Shown here in pieces: positions 37,166 through 46,305 of a stretch of 64,000 nucleotides of DNA. Each line of letters starts with the position of its first letter. The stretch's first letter is position 1. The DNA lies in assembly GCF_030295765.1 (NCBI RefSeq), contig NZ_AP027292.1, positions 2,790,001 through 2,854,000 on the forward strand, written 5' to 3'. The position numbers were made by a program, and so were the translations under genes. Source of the DNA: Neptuniibacter halophilus (GTDB lineage Bacteria; Pseudomonadota; Gammaproteobacteria; Pseudomonadales; Balneatricaceae). The notes beneath the pieces are model-generated. The model did not search any database. It was not told the DNA's origin and was given only the letters and a program-made list of their open reading frames with translations.

Positions 37166-37320
37166 ACATTCCAACACCCGGCAGAGCGCCAGAGGCGAAC
37201 GCCGGAACCAGAACAACAGAATCGGTACTTTATTAGTGGGCAGAGCAGCCCGGTACCGGACCCAAGACAGCGCGTGCGAATTTTTGGCCTGACGGGCGCA
37301 TGCAAACCAGGAGTAAAGTC

Positions 37321-38466
37321 ATGACAACAACAATTACACTGCCTGAAAACCCATACCTTCTGTTAACCCCCGGTCCACTGAGCACCTCGCACAGCGTCAA
37401 GGCGGCGATGCTCAAAGACTGGTGCACCTGGGACGATGACTACAACAACATCGTTCAGGATGTACGTCAGCAACTGGTCAGACTGGCGACGCCATCTGAA
37501 GGCTACACCTCCATCCTGATGCAGGGCAGCGGCACGGCCAGCGTTGAATCCGTCATCGGCTCAGTAATCCCTGAAACGGGCAAACTGGCGGTACTGACCA
37601 ACGGTGTTTACGGTAATCGTATCGTCGAGATTGCTGAATACCTGAAGATTCCGGTCGTCACCGTCGACAGTGGCGAGCTGGGGGCTTCCGACCTGACCGC
37701 GCTGTCGGCCAAACTGGAATCCGACCCGGCGATTACCCACGTTGCCGTGGTTCACTGCGAAACCACCACCGGCATGCTCAACCCCATTGAAGCGGTCAGC
37801 AAGGTGGTTAAAGCGCACAATAAAGTCTTTATCGTTGATGCCATGAGCAGCTTCGCCGGTGTAGAGATGGATATGGCCGCACTGGATATCGACTACCTGA
37901 TCAGCAGCGCCAACAAATGTATTCAGGGTGTGCCGGGCTTTGGTTTTGTGATCGCTAAACGCAGCCGTATGGAAGAGATTAAAGGCTTTGCCCGCTCGTT
38001 GAGCCTCGACCTTTATGACCAGTGGCACTGCATGGAAGCGAACAACGGCAAATGGCGTTTCACCTCGCCAACTCACGTAGTACGTGCCTTTGCGCAGGCC
38101 CTGACCGAGTTGCAGGAGGAGGGCGGTGTTGCCGCACGTGCAGAGCGTTACCGTATTAACCAGCGCACGCTGGTGGCCGGTATGCGCGAGCTGGGCTTTG
38201 AAACCCTGCTGACCGATGCCAATCAGTCACCGATTATCACCTCCTTCTACAGCCCGGATGATGCGAAATACAACTTTAAACAGTTCTATGCCCTGTTGAA
38301 GAGCAAAGGTTTCGTGATCTATCCGGGTAAGGTCTCCAAAGCAGACTGCTTCCGTATCGGTAATATCGGTGAGGTCTATCCGCAGGATATGCAGGCACTG
38401 GTGAAAGCGATCGGCGAGTCGATGTACTGGACAGACGAAACTGTAAACAGCGAAGCGGTAGCCTGA
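37321..38466 (+). CDS. phnW: 2-aminoethylphosphonate:pyruvate aminotransferase
   Basis: The 381-residue fold-type I PLP enzyme converts 2-aminoethylphosphonate and pyruvate to phosphonoacetaldehyde and alanine. Family features are [57 protein letters not shown] and the Schiff-base Lys in [15 protein letters not shown]. The start is the ATG at 37321, preceded by AGGAG. It supplies the substrate of PhnY. The gap of 194 bp to phnY is larger than usual and contains a tight hairpin. Confidence 0.95.
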   Translation: MTTTITLPENPYLLLTPGPLSTSHSVKAAMLKDWCTWDDDYNNIVQDVRQQLVRLATPSEGYTSILMQGSGTASVESVIGSVIPETGKLAVLTNGVYGNRIVEIAEYLKIPVVTVDSGELGASDLTALSAKLESDPAITHVAVVHCETTTGMLNPIEAVSKVVKAHNKVFIVDAMSSFAGVEMDMAALDIDYLISSANKCIQGVPGFGFVIAKRSRMEEIKGFARSLSLDLYDQWHCMEANNGKWRFTSPTHVVRAFAQALTELQEEGGVAARAERYRINQRTLVAGMRELGFETLLTDANQSPIITSFYSPDDAKYNFKQFYALLKSKGFVIYPGKVSKADCFRIGNIGEVYPQDMQALVKAIGESMYWTDETVNSEAVA

Positions 38467-38472
38467 TGGCCG

Positions 38473-38510
38473 GGGCAGGCCGGTAACCAACCCGGTCTGC
38501 CCGACGTTTT
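38473..38510 (+). terminator. Terminator after phnW
   Basis: GGGCAGGCCGG (38473-38483) pairs with CCGGTCTGCCC (38492-38502) over 11 positions with one G-T pair, followed by GACGTTTT. It ends the phnAYW unit just after the phnW stop. Confidence 0.72.
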
Positions 38511-38534
38511 GCACAGCGTGATTCAGGAGCCACC

Positions 38535-38732
38535 ATGTACCACATAACCTGTCCCAGTTGCGGCCGTTTAACCACCCGAAGCAGTTGCCCGGAATGGTGG
38601 AATCAGAATGTTCGTGCCCGTTGCACCGCCAGGCTCAGCAGCGGTCCGGGTTATCAGAAAGGCTGTGGCTACGAGCAGGCCAGCCTGCAGGAACGAAAGC
38701 AGGCCGACCGCTTTATTAACAGCGCCCGTTAG
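38535..38732 (+). CDS. Small cysteine-containing protein, possible zinc ribbon
   Basis: A 65-residue frame starts at an ATG 6 nt after AGGAG. It has CPSCG near the N-terminus and isolated cysteines further on (CP, CT, GCGYEQ). The layout loosely resembles Ogr/Delta-type zinc fingers, but the second Cys pair is not clean. A strong ribosome site argues for translation; the preceding terminator argues against simple phnW co-transcription. No function assigned. Confidence 0.4.
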   Translation: MYHITCPSCGRLTTRSSCPEWWNQNVRARCTARLSSGPGYQKGCGYEQASLQERKQADRFINSAR

Positions 38733-38861
38733 CCGGTGTAGCGAAAATGAGAGCCCGCCGCCTGATCACCGATCTGGCTGGCACTTTTCTACAATTGCTG
38801 CTGCATCGTTACCGGAACGCCTGAATAGCCCGACTGATAAAAAAACGCAGGACCAACTGCT

Positions 38862-39599
38862 ATGTGCCGCCCCGCCGAAGCCCAGCACTCCCCACGTGCG
38901 AATCGATACCGCTATCCGTTTAAGGTCGACGTGGAAGTCACACAGCGTTGCAAGAGGGTGGCGATCATCGGTGCACAACCACCACTGCGCGAGGTGGTTG
39001 CCAGACTTTGCCAGCAAAACCAGACGCGGGTGCAGGTCACGCAGTTTACTGACCTGAACGAGTTTCAGAGCAAAGCGAAAGGCGGGGCCTACCCACTCAC
39101 AGTGATCTTTCGCCATGTGAATGAGCTGACTTTTCATCAGCAACTGCAATCACTTTTGCAAGATCGCTCTCTTAACAACGGTGGCCGAATACTGATCCTC
39201 TCCGAACTGCTGGGCGAGCAGGATCGGGCATACCTGCGACAGCATCAGGCAGACCTGTTACTGCCCATGAAAACCGAACCGGTATTACTTAAAGGTTTAC
39301 TCCGCGAACTGCTGCAATCAGGCGCGGTACTCCCCAGCCACTGGCACCGCTGGACCGACCGTCTGCAACCGCAGTTTCAACCAGACCTCAGCGAGTGCTG
39401 CCCGCGGGATCTGAGATTGCTGACTCTCCTGCAACAGGGCCTCGCCAATAAACAGATCGCGTACCGCATGAACCTCTCCGAATCCACCGTAAAGCAACAT
39501 CTGGGTGCTTTGTTCAGGCGCTGGAACATCAAAGGCCGGTTGCAACTGGCACTACTGGCCAGGTATCAGGCCGGGGGGATTTCAGATCGGCTCCGGTAA
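38862..39599 (+). CDS. LuxR-type regulator with degenerate receiver
   Basis: The 245-residue protein has a receiver-like N-terminal region (KRVAIIGAQPPLREVVARL, GGRILILSELLG), but no Asp sits where phosphorylation would occur. The C-terminal GerE/LuxR HTH is clear: LLTLLQQGLANKQIAYRMNL followed by SESTVKQHLGALFRRWNIKG. It is therefore probably controlled by other means than a histidine kinase. It lies downstream of phnW; the target genes are not evident. The start at 38862 is the best available (AGGA upstream) but not certain. Confidence 0.75.
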   Translation: MCRPAEAQHSPRANRYRYPFKVDVEVTQRCKRVAIIGAQPPLREVVARLCQQNQTRVQVTQFTDLNEFQSKAKGGAYPLTVIFRHVNELTFHQQLQSLLQDRSLNNGGRILILSELLGEQDRAYLRQHQADLLLPMKTEPVLLKGLLRELLQSGAVLPSHWHRWTDRLQPQFQPDLSECCPRDLRLLTLLQQGLANKQIAYRMNLSESTVKQHLGALFRRWNIKGRLQLALLARYQAGGISDRLR

Positions 39600-39711
39600 C
39601 GATACGGGAACGAAAAACGTACAGCGAAATGTTAGATGAAAAAGGGCTGTGCTTCCTCGGGAAGGAAGCCAGGGATTATGAGCCATTGTCATGTGTTTAT
39701 ATTGCTAAAGG

Positions 39712-39717
39712 TATAAT
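39712..39717 (+). promoter_or_regulatory. -10 element of the brnTA operon
   Basis: TATAAT at 39712-39717, 19 bp before the brnT start. A TTGTCA at 39686 is spaced 20 bp away, longer than ideal, so the -35 is uncertain. The short leader fits an autoregulated toxin-antitoxin promoter. Confidence 0.45.
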
Positions 39718-39736
39718 AAAGGTATGTTTTTGGTGT

Positions 39737-40000
39737 ATGAATGGTTTTGAATATGACCCTAAAAAGAGCCAAAGTAATCTGGATAAGCACGGTATTGATT
39801 TCGAAACCGCTCAGGGAATTTGGCAAGATGCAGATTTGATTGAGGTTGCTGTAAATACCCCGGATGAGCCAATATCTTTAGTGATTGGCAAAATAGGCAA
39901 TAAGCACTGGTCCGCTGTCATCACGCACAGAACTCCAAATATCCGCATCATTTCTGTTCGACGGTCTCGCAAAGCGGAGGTGGCCTTATATGAAAGCTAA
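39737..40000 (+). CDS. brnT: BrnT-family toxin
   Basis: The 87-residue protein begins MNGFEYDPKKSQSNLDKHGI and contains DFETAQGIWQDADLIEV, VIGKIGNKHWSAVITHR and IRIISVRRSRKAEVALYE. This is the BrnT (DUF497) pattern, a RelE-like ribonuclease fold. The frame extends to 39629, but the ATG at 39737 gives the family N-terminus. It overlaps the antitoxin gene by 11 bp, the usual brnT-brnA order. It presumably inhibits translation when released from BrnA. Confidence 0.9.
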   Translation: MNGFEYDPKKSQSNLDKHGIDFETAQGIWQDADLIEVAVNTPDEPISLVIGKIGNKHWSAVITHRTPNIRIISVRRSRKAEVALYES

Positions 40001-40229
40001 AGATTTTGATCAAAAATTCGATGCCAATGAAGAAGATATTATTAATGATCTTGACCTCACAACCGCCCGGCGAGTGAATCAGGAACAGAAAAGGGTGAAT
40101 GTCGACTTCCCTGTTTGGATGATCGAGTCTCTGGATAAAGAAGCCTCCAGATTGGGTGTGACACGCCAGTCGATTATCAAAGTTTGGCTGGCCGAGCGTC
40201 TGGAAAAACAACAATCGCATCAGGCTTAG
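39990..40229 (+). CDS. brnA: BrnA-family antitoxin
   Basis: The 79-residue protein has an N-terminal toxin-binding helix and a C-terminal ribbon-helix-helix (KRVNVDFPVWMIESLDKEAS, RLGVTRQSIIKVWLAERLE). It should bind BrnT and repress the operon. Translation is coupled to brnT by the overlap. Confidence 0.9.
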   Translation: MKAKDFDQKFDANEEDIINDLDLTTARRVNQEQKRVNVDFPVWMIESLDKEASRLGVTRQSIIKVWLAERLEKQQSHQA

Positions 40230-40405
40230 CTGCTAACAAGGTGTCGCGCAGCAGAGGAGGTTCTTCCGGGGAGCCTGCGCTTTAGTCCCGTCTTCTGAGC
40301 TGTTTTGCTGATAACGTCACTACTCAATCCATCTGATCCTCAGACAGGGAAGTTTCGTACAACCGGGAGTTATTCACAGGCAATCAGTAAACTCACGGAA
40401 CTTCC

Positions 40406-40621
40406 ATGAACCGTATTAACCCTGCAAAATTACACAACAGTAAATGGACCGCCGTAAAACCGCTGAACCGGGAAAAGCATTTTCTGGTTACAGAGATGGA
40501 TTTCGATGAGGAGGGGGTGGTACTTTCCTGTGTGATAGAAGCGGTGCTGACCCGGAAGGAGTACCCGATTGACTGGACGGAACTGAAGAACAGTGAGCAG
40601 TGGATTCAGGGCTGGAAGTAG
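40406..40621 (+). CDS. TIGR02450-type Trp-rich small protein
   Basis: The 71-residue protein MNRINPAKLHNSKWTAVKPL... carries KHFLVTEMDFDEEGVVLSC, VLTRKEYPIDWTEL and WIQGWK. This matches my memory of the short Trp-rich TIGR02450 family. The function is unknown. It lies alone between brnA and an OsmC-family gene. Confidence 0.75.
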   Translation: MNRINPAKLHNSKWTAVKPLNREKHFLVTEMDFDEEGVVLSCVIEAVLTRKEYPIDWTELKNSEQWIQGWK

Positions 40622-40747
40622 CCGTGGCGCTGGGAAGCCGTTCAGCCTCTCACTTAATCAACCGCGTTTTTAACTTTGGCCTGTCCCGGCCAACCCATTC
40701 TTAAGCTTATCCATATGTCCGATCTGTCCGGACCTGAGTGAGTGTTA

Positions 40748-41155
40748 ATGAGTATCCAGGTGAAGTGGAACGGTGACTGCCGTTTTAAGGTAACAACTGA
40801 GCAGGGTTTCAGTTTCGATATTGATTCCACAAGTGAGCAGGCTCCCTGTCCAACCGAAGTGCTGCTGTCTGCGCTGGGTGGCTGCAGTGCAACCGATGTG
40901 GTTTTAATCCTTCAGGAGCAGGGATTCGAGGTCACCGGTTTAGAAAACAGCGTGACGTTTACCCTGACCGAAACCGAGCCACGTTTATACCAGTCAGCTA
41001 ATCTGCATTTTGTGGTTGAGGGGCGTGGCTTTTCAGCAGCAGACGTTCTGGTTGCTGCCCGGGAAGCGGTGGCGAAACACTGCCATGTTTGTCTTATGTT
41101 GAGTCCGGCTATGGATATTACCTGCACAGCGGCGTTTCTTGAGGCAGGTATTTAA
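40748..41155 (+). CDS. OsmC/Ohr-family protein (YhfA type)
   Basis: The 135-residue protein has the two OsmC cysteines in SALGGCSATDVVLILQEQG and AVAKHCHVCLMLSPAMD, the latter within CHVC. OsmC proteins reduce organic hydroperoxides using such a Cys pair; the YhfA subgroup is less well understood. The ATG at 40748 is used in place of the upstream in-frame TTG at 40742. Confidence 0.82.
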   Translation: MSIQVKWNGDCRFKVTTEQGFSFDIDSTSEQAPCPTEVLLSALGGCSATDVVLILQEQGFEVTGLENSVTFTLTETEPRLYQSANLHFVVEGRGFSAADVLVAAREAVAKHCHVCLMLSPAMDITCTAAFLEAGI

Positions 41156-41320
41156 CCCGTTCAGCAGAGGAAGGATAACCGCTGGCGCAGCTTCCCTCTG
41201 TGGTGTGGCGTTGCTATTCTCTTTTGCCTGAAGGGGCTGTATACCCATTACCGATTGAAGCCATTAGCGCCTTCGCCTGAAATTTAACCTGAGCGGGTTT
41301 ATTGCCAGAGGTAAGGGTCA

Positions 41321-41917
41321 TTGGAAAGACCAACAAAAGAACAGATTAATGAACTCCCTCTGTTTGAGGGTATGGCGTTAGACAATATAAAACTGGTGAC
41401 CAATCCTGAAGAGTCGGCTGCCGCCGTTGCTGAACTGACTCAGTGTGCTGTCGTTGGGTTCGATACGGAAAGTAAACCTGTTTTTAAGAAAGGCGAGGTC
41501 AGTGATGGCCCGCATCTGATTCAGTTCTCAAACAGCGAAAAAGCGTTTCTGTTTCCTACGCAGTTTACTTCTACCCTTGCGGATATCGAGCGGTTGCTCA
41601 GTGATCCGGATCTGAAGAAAGTCGGCTTTGGGTTATCTGACGACAAAAAGGTGCTGCAACGGAAGTTTGCTATCAAAATCGCTAATGCAGAAGAGCTTTC
41701 CACCCGGGTTAAGCACTTTACCGGGGTGAAGCAAAACGTGGGTGCCAGAGCGGCGGTTGCGATGTTGCTCAATCAGCGCCTGTCTAAAGGGGCGCAACGA
41801 TCAAACTGGTCGAAACTGCCGTTGCAGCCTCATCAGCTAAAGTATGCAGCTAATGATGCCTACTCTGCTCTGCTGGTCTATATGAAGCTCGAACAGGGCG
41901 AATCATCGCTGTCTTGA
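41321..41917 (+). CDS. DEDDy 3'-5' exonuclease-domain protein
   Basis: The 198-residue protein has the RNase D-like exonuclease motifs: VVGFDTESKP (Asp and Glu of ExoI), GFGLSDDKKVL (ExoII Asp) and LKYAANDAYSALLVY (Tyr and Asp of ExoIII). It lacks the HRDC domain of RNase D. It probably trims RNA or DNA 3' ends. The start is TTG at 41321, preceded by AGAGGTAAGGG; no ATG precedes the conserved region at a better place. Confidence 0.82.
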   Translation: MERPTKEQINELPLFEGMALDNIKLVTNPEESAAAVAELTQCAVVGFDTESKPVFKKGEVSDGPHLIQFSNSEKAFLFPTQFTSTLADIERLLSDPDLKKVGFGLSDDKKVLQRKFAIKIANAEELSTRVKHFTGVKQNVGARAAVAMLLNQRLSKGAQRSNWSKLPLQPHQLKYAANDAYSALLVYMKLEQGESSLS

Positions 41918-41941
41918 AAAAGAGCTGGCAGCAATCAGACG

Positions 41942-41976
41942 AAAAAAAACGAGGGTACCGAAAGGTAGCCTCGTTA
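41942..41976. terminator. Bidirectional terminator
   Basis: ACGAGG-G-TACC-GAAA-GGTA-G-CCTCGT (41949-41974) with one internal mismatch. A run of eight A residues lies on the left, so on the minus strand it ends in T residues and can stop the MFS gene transcript. On the plus strand it follows the exonuclease gene. Confidence 0.8.
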
Positions 41977-42065
41977 AAATCTGCTCGACAGAGTAGAAAG
42001 TGGGTCGCAGCCCGCCTTGTGGGCCGGCTGTGCTTTCTTAAGCAGATCGCCTCACATTAGTACGG

Positions 42066-43418
42066 TTAAGCTATAGCCGCTTCAGGCTGGGTTTGTTTCT
42101 CGCCCCGGTCGTCGTTTTTGTCATTAGAGCCGGGTGTCAGGTTCCAGAATGGCAGCAGGAGCAGGCCGGCAATAAAGGTCGCCATGGCAAAGCCCATGAA
42201 TACGGTTTCAGAGTCGAAGTAACCGGGCAGCAGACCGCCAAGTACCGCACCCACCGAACCACAGCCATTGACAAAACCGGTCGCGGTGCCGGCACCTTTA
42301 CGGGTACCGAAGTCAACGGCGGCAGAGCCGGAGAGCATGGAGTCAGGGCCATACAGGGTCAGGCCGATCAGAAACAGCATGCCAACCACCATATAGACAT
42401 TGCCGCTGTGAACCACCGGTATAAAGCCGGCGAGGACTACGGTCAGAATCAGCAGGCTGAGGGCACAGACCGGCATACGCTTGGCCTTAAACATCTTGTC
42501 GGAGGCAAAACCGAGAATAATCGGGCCAAACAGGCCGGCAAACTCAAAGGCCGCCGGAATGATCACTGCTTCTGCCTTAGAGATACCGGTCATCTCTTTG
42601 TAGACGATGTACGGGCCCCAGAGCAGAATGGCATATCGGGCAGGTTTCAGCAGGAAGTAGAGCGCACCCAGCAGCAGAACCACTTTGTTTTTCAGTACCG
42701 CCTTACTCTCTTTCCAGCCATGGCCTTCGCCGCGTTCGGCGATCTCATCATCGAGACTTGCCAGCAGGGTCTCTTTCTCCTCACCGTGATATTGCTCGAT
42801 CGGTTCCAGACCGACACAGCCCGGTGTATTGCGTTGCAGGATAAAGAACAGCAGCCAGACTACGGCGACCACCACGGCGGTGGCGAAGAAAGCGATGCGC
42901 CAGTCGTTGAACACATCGTAGGCCATCCAGCCGGCAAACGGCGAAGCGACCAGACCACCAAACGCATAGTTAGTGCTCCACATGCCCATAACACGCCCAC
43001 GTTCGTTGCGGGAGAAAAAGTTACCGACGTTTTTACACAGGGCCGACCAGCCGGTGGACTGGCCCAGTCCCTGTATAAAGATAAAGATCATAAAGATGGC
43101 CGCGCCATGGAACAGGCCCATGGATACGGCTGCGACAACCGAGGCCAGCAGACCACTGAGAATCATCACCCGGGTACCGAATCGGTCAGCAAACATCCCC
43201 CACATAAACTGGCCGATCGCGTATGCGATCAGATAGGCCGCATCCATATTCGCCATCATCTCGGTGGTGATGGAGAAGTTCGGGTCCTCTTCCATACCCA
43301 CTTTAGCCACAGCAAAAGCCTTGCGGGTGAAATAGAAAGACGCGTATGCGAGCCAGGTGATGCCGAATATCTGCCAGCGCCAGCGCTCATAACGCGGATT
43401 CTTGATCATAGTTGTCAT
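42066..43418 (-). CDS. MFS transporter of the organophosphate:phosphate antiporter family
   Basis: The 450-residue protein has 12 predicted membrane segments and OPA-family (GlpT/UhpT/PgtP) features: FYFTRKAFAVAKVGM, GQFMWGMFADRFGTR, STGWSALCKNVGNFFSRNER and GPDSMLSGSAAVDFGTRKGA. Relatives import phosphorylated sugars or glycerol-3-phosphate in exchange for phosphate. Its promoter has the same two-part operator as phnA and phnS, so I infer that it carries a phosphonate, for instance phosphonoacetate or aminoethylphosphonate. The substrate is not shown by sequence. Confidence 0.85.
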   Translation of the reverse strand: MTTMIKNPRYERWRWQIFGITWLAYASFYFTRKAFAVAKVGMEEDPNFSITTEMMANMDAAYLIAYAIGQFMWGMFADRFGTRVMILSGLLASVVAAVSMGLFHGAAIFMIFIFIQGLGQSTGWSALCKNVGNFFSRNERGRVMGMWSTNYAFGGLVASPFAGWMAYDVFNDWRIAFFATAVVVAVVWLLFFILQRNTPGCVGLEPIEQYHGEEKETLLASLDDEIAERGEGHGWKESKAVLKNKVVLLLGALYFLLKPARYAILLWGPYIVYKEMTGISKAEAVIIPAAFEFAGLFGPIILGFASDKMFKAKRMPVCALSLLILTVVLAGFIPVVHSGNVYMVVGMLFLIGLTLYGPDSMLSGSAAVDFGTRKGAGTATGFVNGCGSVGAVLGGLLPGYFDSETVFMGFAMATFIAGLLLLPFWNLTPGSNDKNDDRGEKQTQPEAAIA

Positions 43419-43492
43419 TTAACAGCCTCATTTTTATTTATGTTTATTTTGTTTGGGCCCGTATCGATCATAGAGAAATTTGAATGATAACT

Positions 43493-43533
43493 ACAATTCG
43501 ATAGTTCTTATCTTAAATATAGGTTGAGTCTAT
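43493..43533 (-). promoter_or_regulatory. MFS gene operator, two-part LysR type
   Basis: On the minus strand, element A is ATAGACTCAACCTAT (43533-43519) and element B is AACTATCGAATTGT (43506-43493), 12 nt apart. Element B is identical over all 14 bases to that of phnA. B ends 74 bp before the start codon and overlaps a potential -35. Confidence 0.72.
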
Positions 43534-43854
43534 GCACTGGCTGTACCAGTCAGAGCGTCTGTCTGGCGGGGCTATGACCGCTTTGTTCCCCGCTAAGTGA
43601 CTGTTTATCCCACGTATTGCTTAAGATCCCGAGCGGTTACTTCTTTATAACGGCTTCTGTCTCAAACGGCAGTGAGTGCGCTCTTCTCCGGGAAAAGCGC
43701 TTTGGGCTGTTGTCTGCACCCGCTGCGTGCGGGCAAAAGTTGATTGTTTTCTGATCAGGCTGTTTTGCTTTTGCCGCAGGTTTGCCCCGGAATTGGCGGG
43801 ATTTCTGCGCCTTTAAAGTGCGCGCTGAACCCTGATAGTGCAGGCATTTTACTA

Positions 43855-43919
43855 ATAGTCTCAACCTATGTTTGGTATTTGATATATCGATTTGTTGCGG
43901 GTTTGGGGCGGGTATATAA
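43855..43919 (+). promoter_or_regulatory. phnS promoter with two-part LysR-type operator
   Basis: Element A is ATAGTCTCAACCTAT (43855-43869) and element B is ATATATCGATTTGT (43882-43895), again 12 nt apart. TTGTTG at the end of B is a possible -35, and ATATAA (43914-43919) follows at 16 nt, exactly as at phnA. Confidence 0.72.
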
Positions 43920-44008
43920 CGAATGGGCACACCTGAAAAGTTCTTATCCATCCAGCCTGTGAAGACTGGTTCTCTCTTTGACCTAATAACGACAAAAAGG
44001 GGCGCAAG

Positions 44009-45052
44009 ATGAAGAAACAAGGTTTTGTCCGATCAGTAAAAATCACCGTCCAGACACTGACCCTCAGTGCACTCTCGATGGCGGTACTCAATGCCGGTGC
44101 GGCGACTGAACTCACCGTGTATACCGGCCTTGAGGCCAATGATCTGAAAAAGTATGCCGAGCGGTTTAATGAAGATTACCCGGATATCAAGCTCAACTGG
44201 GTACGTGACTCGACCGGTGTTATTACGGCGAAGTTGCTGGCGGAGAAGGAAAACCCACGGGCGGATGTGGTCTGGGGGCTGGCGGGTACCAGCCTGTTGC
44301 TGCTGGATAAAGAAGGGATGCTGGAGCCTTATGCTCCGGTGGGTGTCGAGAAGCTGAGTAAGGGCTTCCGGGATGTGAATAACCCGCCCACCTGGACCGG
44401 CATGAACGCCTGGGTTGCCTCCATCTGTTTTAATACCTACGAAGCCGAAAAATATAACCTGCCTAAACCCACCTCCTGGAAAGACCTTCACAATCCGATT
44501 TATCAGGGCCATCTGGTGATGCCGAATCCGGGCTCCTCCGGCACCGGTTATCTGGATGTTTCCAGTTGGTTGCAGATGTTCGGCACTGAAGGGGGCTGGG
44601 CCTATATGGATGGCCTGCACAAGAATATCAGCCGCTATACCCACTCCGGTTCCAAACCCTGCAAGCTCGCTGCCGCAGGTGAGATTCCGATCGGCATCTC
44701 CTATGCCTATCGTGCCGCCAAGCTGAAAAACAAAGGTGCACCCCTGGATGTGATTGTACCGGCAGAAGGCGTCGGCTGGGAGCTGGAGGCGGGCGGCATC
44801 ATCAAAGGCACGCCGAAGATGGACGCGGCGAAAAAACTGATGGACTGGTCGGTCACCCATAAAGCCAACACCCTCTACAACGAGAGCTTTGCGGTGGTTG
44901 CGATGCCCGGTGTCGCGAAACCGGTGAAGAACTTCCCGGCTGAGATTACACAGCGGATGATCGATAACGATCTGGCCTGGGCGGCTGCAAACCGGGCAGA
45001 GATTCTGAAGGAGTGGAACAACCGGTACAACTCAAAATCGGACCCGAAATAA
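44009..45052 (+). CDS. phnS: 2-aminoethylphosphonate ABC transporter, periplasmic binding protein
   Basis: The 347-residue protein has a signal peptide ending near NAGAA. The mature part is a family 1 binding protein (TELTVYTGLEANDLKKYAER, RADVVWGLAGTSLLLLDKEG, NPGSSGTGYLDVSSWLQMFG), matching the type associated with 2-aminoethylphosphonate uptake. It delivers substrate to the permease encoded two genes downstream. The gene order binding protein, ATPase, permease and the shared operator with phnA support this. Confidence 0.88.
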   Translation: MKKQGFVRSVKITVQTLTLSALSMAVLNAGAATELTVYTGLEANDLKKYAERFNEDYPDIKLNWVRDSTGVITAKLLAEKENPRADVVWGLAGTSLLLLDKEGMLEPYAPVGVEKLSKGFRDVNNPPTWTGMNAWVASICFNTYEAEKYNLPKPTSWKDLHNPIYQGHLVMPNPGSSGTGYLDVSSWLQMFGTEGGWAYMDGLHKNISRYTHSGSKPCKLAAAGEIPIGISYAYRAAKLKNKGAPLDVIVPAEGVGWELEAGGIIKGTPKMDAAKKLMDWSVTHKANTLYNESFAVVAMPGVAKPVKNFPAEITQRMIDNDLAWAAANRAEILKEWNNRYNSKSDPK

Positions 45053-45126
45053 GAGCGCGGGTCAGGCTTCGTTGTTGAGCACAGCGAAGCCTTTTTGAGC
45101 ATGAAAATAATAAGAGTGAGGTTGCT

Positions 45127-46278
45127 ATGGGCGATTTAGCGAAGAAACGCTTTGGCCATGAGTCATTGCACCGGGTGGATGGCAAGGGGCGTAAGGTTAC
45201 TGAAGTCAGACCGCAGAAGAAGTATCTGGAAATAAAAGACGTTATCAAAGAGTACGGCAATTTCACCGCGTTGAAGGGGATCTCTCTGGATATTAACGAG
45301 GGCGAATTTATCAGTTTCCTCGGTCCTTCCGGGTGCGGTAAAACCACGTTGCTGCGGGCAATCGCCGGGCTGGATATTCAGACCTCCGGTACCGTGCTGC
45401 AGGGCGGTGAGGATATCTCGGCGCTGCCGCCGAATATGCGTGACTTCGGCATAGTGTTTCAGTCCTATGCGCTGTTCCCCAATCTGACGGTGGCGCAGAA
45501 CGTGGCGTATGGTCTGGAGAGCCGCAAAACCGAAAAAGATGAGATTGCACGGATTATCTCCGGCCTGCTGGTTACGGTGGGTCTGCCGGGATCGCAGCAT
45601 AAATACCCTTCCCAGCTTTCTGGTGGTCAGCAGCAGCGTGTGGCACTGGCCCGTGCTCTGGCAACCTCGCCGGGCTTACTGCTGCTGGATGAGCCGCTCT
45701 CGGCACTGGATGCTCAGGTACGCATTCACCTGCGTAAGGAGATCAAAGCGCTGCAGCACAAGCTGGGGGTAACCACCATTATGGTGACCCATGATCAGGA
45801 GGAGGCGATGACCATGGCCGACCGGATTGTGGTGATGAATCACGGGGTGATCGAGCAGGTGGGTACGCCCCAGGAGATCTACCAGCGTCCGGCCAGTGCC
45901 TTTGTGGCGAACTTTGTCGGCACCATCAATCTGATGCCGTGCTTTGCCAGCAGCGAGGACTCGATCGATATGATCGGTGTGCAGCTTAAGTGTCAGTGTG
46001 ATGCCGGGCTGGTGGGGCAGAAAGCGGTGGTGGCGATCCGGCCGGAAGATGTGGTGATCCGTAATGTAGCAGACGGGGACACCAACAGTCTGGATGTGGT
46101 GATTGATGAGCTTGAGTTCCTCGGCTCGTTTGCCCGCGCGACCCTGAGCCATGGGCGCGGTATGTCACTGATCGCCGAGTTCTCGATGAACGTGATGCGG
46201 GATTTCAGCATTCAGGTGGGCAAGGCGGTTAAGATCGCGCTGCCGGTTGAGCATCTGCGCTTATTCCCGGAACAGTAA
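45127..46278 (+). CDS. phnT: 2-aminoethylphosphonate ABC transporter, ATP-binding protein
   Basis: The 383-residue ATPase has Walker A (LGPSGCGKTTLLRAIAG), the signature LSGGQQQRVALARAL, Walker B (LLLLDEPLSALDAQ) and a C-terminal TOBE-like regulatory domain. It energises uptake together with PhnS and PhnU. About 30 residues precede the usual ATPase start, which is longer than average but has no in-frame alternative ATG before the conserved domain. Confidence 0.9.
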   Translation: MGDLAKKRFGHESLHRVDGKGRKVTEVRPQKKYLEIKDVIKEYGNFTALKGISLDINEGEFISFLGPSGCGKTTLLRAIAGLDIQTSGTVLQGGEDISALPPNMRDFGIVFQSYALFPNLTVAQNVAYGLESRKTEKDEIARIISGLLVTVGLPGSQHKYPSQLSGGQQQRVALARALATSPGLLLLDEPLSALDAQVRIHLRKEIKALQHKLGVTTIMVTHDQEEAMTMADRIVVMNHGVIEQVGTPQEIYQRPASAFVANFVGTINLMPCFASSEDSIDMIGVQLKCQCDAGLVGQKAVVAIRPEDVVIRNVADGDTNSLDVVIDELEFLGSFARATLSHGRGMSLIAEFSMNVMRDFSIQVGKAVKIALPVEHLRLFPEQ

Positions 46279-46305
46279 TCGGCTAATGCGTGACAGGAGT
46301 TTTCT

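Larger units (their letters stand above)
43419..44008. other. 590-bp divergent region between the MFS gene and phnS
   Basis: Noncoding as far as I can see. It contains two inverted copies of the two-part LysR-type operator, one near each gene, about 320 bp apart. The middle is unremarkable apart from a GGGAAAAGCGCTTT stretch. Confidence 0.55.

Noticed and set aside
42093..43487. 464-codon plus-strand open frame
   Set aside because: Lies opposite the clear OPA-family transporter gene; composition is shadow-like and it has no family features.
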